The position numbers and the translations under genes were made by a program. Below, piece after piece: positions 5,444 to 7,746 of a DNA stretch of 7,746 bases. The notes beneath the pieces are model-generated. The model searched no databases, had not been told where the DNA came from, and saw only the letters and a program-made list of their open reading frames with translations. The stretch is from an uncultured Actinomycetes bacterium (GTDB lineage: Bacteria > Actinomycetota > Actinomycetes > Nanopelagicales > Nanopelagicaceae), in NCBI GenBank assembly GCA_903932695.1, contig CAIZGZ010000088.1:1-7746 (forward strand), given 5' to 3'. The number at the start of each line of letters is the position of its first letter. Position 1 is the first letter of the stretch.

Positions 5444-7746
5444 ATGACAACTTCAGCGGCAAACTCCCAACTCGCCCGCGATGACCAAGAGCTACGTAGT
5501 GATGTTCGCGTGCTCGGCGAGCTCCTTGGACAGAGCCTGGTGCGTCAAGAAGGTCCAGAGTTATTGGCGCTCGTTGAAAGTGTTCGTAAGGCAGTTCGTG
5601 ATGGTGGCGGCGAAGATATTCTCGCCGGCCTTTCGTTAGAAGATAGCGTCCAACTCGTTCGAGCATTTAGTACCTACTTCTATCTCGCGAATGTGGCCGA
5701 ACAAGTTCACCGCGCTCGTGTGCTCGAAGAAGAACGCTCTGCAAGTGGTTCATGGATTACCCGGGCAGTAGATCGCATCCTCGAAGCCCAGCAGAAGCAT
5801 GGCGAATTCACTGCGGCCGATTTGCAGGAATGGATGAACGAGTTCTCGGTTCGCCCAGTCTTTACCGCTCATCCAACTGAAGCAGCACGCCGCTCAGTTC
5901 TTGGCAAACTTGGAACAATCGCAGATCTACTGGATGATAAAAAAGGCGCAACCCGTGATCGCCGCTTAGCCGAGACCGTCGATCTCTTGTGGCAGACAGA
6001 TGAACTTCGTTTAGGTCGACCAGAGCCGCTCGATGAAGCAGTTAACGCTCTCTACTACCTCGATGATCTCTTTGCTTCAACGGTACCTAATGCGCTCGAT
6101 GATTTTGCGCGTGAACTCACGCGACTTGGCGTCACCATCTCGCCTACAGCTCGCCCACTCTCATTCGGTACCTGGATTGGTGGCGATCGAGATGGCAATC
6201 CGAATATCACCGCGGAAGTCACTCGCCAAGCAATTACGCTACAAATTGGCCACTTTATCCGAGCCATGATCGCCTCACTCGATCAATTACGTGCTGCACT
6301 CTCGGTCTCAACTCGTATCGCAGGAGCATCCGATGCGCTTATCCAATCGGTTGCCAAGGATCTCGAACTCATTCCGGAGATTGAGGACCGCTTTAAGCGT
6401 CTGAATGTAGAAGAGCCGTATCGCCTCAAGGCGACCGCGATTCGACATCGCTTGATCTTGACCCAACGCCGGCATGCAGCTGGTGCGGGACACGTACCTG
6501 GTCGCGACTATGACAACACCGCCGAAATCCTTGCTGATTTGATGCTCATGCATGAATCACTCTTAAGCCATAAAGGTGAACTGATTGCCCATGGCCTCCT
6601 CGAACGCACCATCCGTGCTGTTTCGAGCTTTGGTCTCACTCACGCCACCATGGATGTTCGTGAGCACTCCGATGCGCATCACCATGCGATTGCACAACTT
6701 GCGGCGCACTCAACCGAGATTGATGACAGAGCACAGGCAACGATGGATACCTTCGGTGCGATTAAAGAGCTCATCGAAAAATTTGGTCCTGAAGTTATCG
6801 AGACATACATCATCTCGATGACTAAGTCTCATGAGGATGTCCTCGCCGCAGTTGAGTGTGCACGTAGAGCCGGTGTCGTAAGTGGCTCTCACTCACTCGT
6901 TGGCTTTGCGCCACTTCTAGAGACAGTTGCTGAACTTCGTGCTGCTGATCAGATTCTTGACTCGCTTCTCAGCGACCCTGCATATCGGCAGATTGTCGCA
7001 GCGCGTGGTGATATCCAGGAAGTAATGCTTGGTTACTCTGACTCAAATAAAGATGCCGGAATTGCAACATCGCAATGGGAGATCCATAAAGCGCAGCGCA
7101 AGTTACGCGATATCGCGATTAAACATGGCGTCAAACTTCGACTCTTCCATGGTCGCGGTGGTTCGGTCGGTCGCGGTGGCGGACCTACCTACGATGCGTT
7201 GATCGCATTGCCGTGGGGATCTATCGACGGTCAAGTCAAGATGACCGAACAAGGCGAAGTCATCAGTGATAAATATGCCCTGCCAGCGCTAGCAAGAGAG
7301 AACGTTGAGCTCACCCTTGCCGCTGCGCTTGAAGCGACCGTACTGAACCGTGCTCCGCGCCAAGCTGCTGAAGATTTGGCTGCCTGGTCTTCTTGTATGG
7401 ATCTGGTCAGCGATAACTCTTTTGCTGCGTATCGAAAATTGATCGACCATCCAGATCTGCCTTCTTACTTCTACGCCTCGACACCAGTAGAACAGCTCGG
7501 CGATATGTTCTTGGGATCGCGGCCCTCACGCCGGCCAGATGCTGCTGGCGGACTATCTAGTCTTCGCGCTATCCCATGGGTTTTTGGTTGGACTCAGTCC
7601 CGCCAGATCGTCCCCGGTTGGTTCGGTGTTGGCTCAGGCCTTAAAGTTGCGCGCGAATCAGGACGTAGCGATGTCCTCGCCCAGATGCTCCGTGAATGGC
7701 ACTTCTTCCGCACCTTCATCTCCAATGTCGAGATGACGATGGCCAA
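5444..7746 (+). CDS. ppc: Phosphoenolpyruvate carboxylase, cut by the right window edge
   Basis: PEP carboxylase adds bicarbonate to PEP, giving oxaloacetate and phosphate, and so refills the TCA cycle from the cytoplasm. The frame is open from ATG 5444 to the edge: 767 codons of the ~890 usual for bacterial enzymes, so roughly 120 C-terminal residues are missing. Family landmarks are in order: VFTAHPTEAARRSV with catalytic His143; TWIGGDRDGNP at 243-253; MDVREHSDAHHH from 403 (Arg406 in the PEP-binding region); LGYSDSNKDAG at 529-539; the glycine-rich catalytic loop FHGRGGSVGRGGGP at 568-581; TEQGEVISDKYA at 601-612; and LRAIPWVFGWTQSR at 707-720. The N-terminus (ELRSDVRVLGELLGQSLVRQEGPELL, in two pieces around residue 16-40) is of actinobacterial type. 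An in-frame TAG at 5438-5440 makes ATG 5444 the first possible start; AGGA (5433-5436) lies 7 nt before it. The gene is divergent from mfd with a 150-bp gap. The allosteric C-terminal residues cannot be checked here. Confidence 0.97.
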   Translation, partial: MTTSAANSQLARDDQELRSDVRVLGELLGQSLVRQEGPELLALVESVRKAVRDGGGEDILAGLSLEDSVQLVRAFSTYFYLANVAEQVHRARVLEEERSASGSWITRAVDRILEAQQKHGEFTAADLQEWMNEFSVRPVFTAHPTEAARRSVLGKLGTIADLLDDKKGATRDRRLAETVDLLWQTDELRLGRPEPLDEAVNALYYLDDLFASTVPNALDDFARELTRLGVTISPTARPLSFGTWIGGDRDGNPNITAEVTRQAITLQIGHFIRAMIASLDQLRAALSVSTRIAGASDALIQSVAKDLELIPEIEDRFKRLNVEEPYRLKATAIRHRLILTQRRHAAGAGHVPGRDYDNTAEILADLMLMHESLLSHKGELIAHGLLERTIRAVSSFGLTHATMDVREHSDAHHHAIAQLAAHSTEIDDRAQATMDTFGAIKELIEKFGPEVIETYIISMTKSHEDVLAAVECARRAGVVSGSHSLVGFAPLLETVAELRAADQILDSLLSDPAYRQIVAARGDIQEVMLGYSDSNKDAGIATSQWEIHKAQRKLRDIAIKHGVKLRLFHGRGGSVGRGGGPTYDALIALPWGSIDGQVKMTEQGEVISDKYALPALARENVELTLAAALEATVLNRAPRQAAEDLAAWSSCMDLVSDNSFAAYRKLIDHPDLPSYFYASTPVEQLGDMFLGSRPSRRPDAAGGLSSLRAIPWVFGWTQSRQIVPGWFGVGSGLKVARESGRSDVLAQMLREWHFFRTFISNVEMTMA

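Noticed and set aside
5331..5666. 111-codon open frame on the minus strand opposite the start of ppc
   Set aside because: It overlaps the well-supported ppc coding sequence antisense, has no recognisable domain, is rich in His/Arg as expected for a shadow frame, and runs through the divergent promoter region.
1..7746. CRISPR array, tRNA/rRNA gene, insertion sequence, phage or defence genes
   Set aside because: No spaced direct repeats, cloverleaf-type sequence, terminal inverted repeats, transposase or toxin/antitoxin-like frames were seen. All long frames are housekeeping genes, so I do not claim a novel system here.

Overview
The window is a chromosomal housekeeping region that very probably comes from an actinobacterium (Actinomycetota). 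Three things support this. The leftward gene run mfd - SurA-N-like membrane protein - mazG - eno resembles the mfd / mazG / lpqU / eno neighbourhood I recall from Mycobacterium. The N-terminus of the PEP carboxylase has an actinobacterial style. Enolase has a GTG start with a strong Shine-Dalgarno. By eye on a few lines, G+C is about half, which is low for the phylum. That would fit a freshwater streamlined lineage (Nanopelagicales, or Luna-type Microbacteriaceae), but this finer placement is a guess.

Layout. On the minus strand, read right to left: mfd (1832-5293, complete), then a 239-aa membrane-anchored SurA-N-like protein (1100-1819, complete), then mazG (430-1074, complete), then the 5' part of eno (1-380, cut by the left edge). 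Gaps are 12, 25 and 49 nt, so the four genes probably share a transcript. On the plus strand, ppc starts at 5444, diverges from mfd, and runs off the right edge with roughly the last 120 codons missing. The 150-bp divergent region (5294-5443) holds a candidate ppc promoter, a weaker candidate mfd -10 and a G/C-rich imperfect hairpin. There is no gene-free stretch longer than 300 bases.

How the genes fit together. Mfd clears RNA polymerase stalled at DNA lesions and recruits excision repair. MazG hydrolyses (possibly damaged) NTPs. The SurA-like protein is probably an extracytoplasmic chaperone-like factor. Enolase makes PEP, and the divergent PPC carboxylates PEP to oxaloacetate, so the two metabolic genes sit on either side of PEP. 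The repair/NTP-hygiene link is an inference from co-location only.

I see no mobile element, CRISPR array, RNA gene, phage gene or novel multi-gene system. The points worth a second look are modest: a perfect 2 x 13-bp tandem repeat before eno, an apparent excess of GATC sites, a MazG whose C-terminal repeat has lost its acidic motif, a SurA-like protein without a lipobox, and the compact divergent promoter region.
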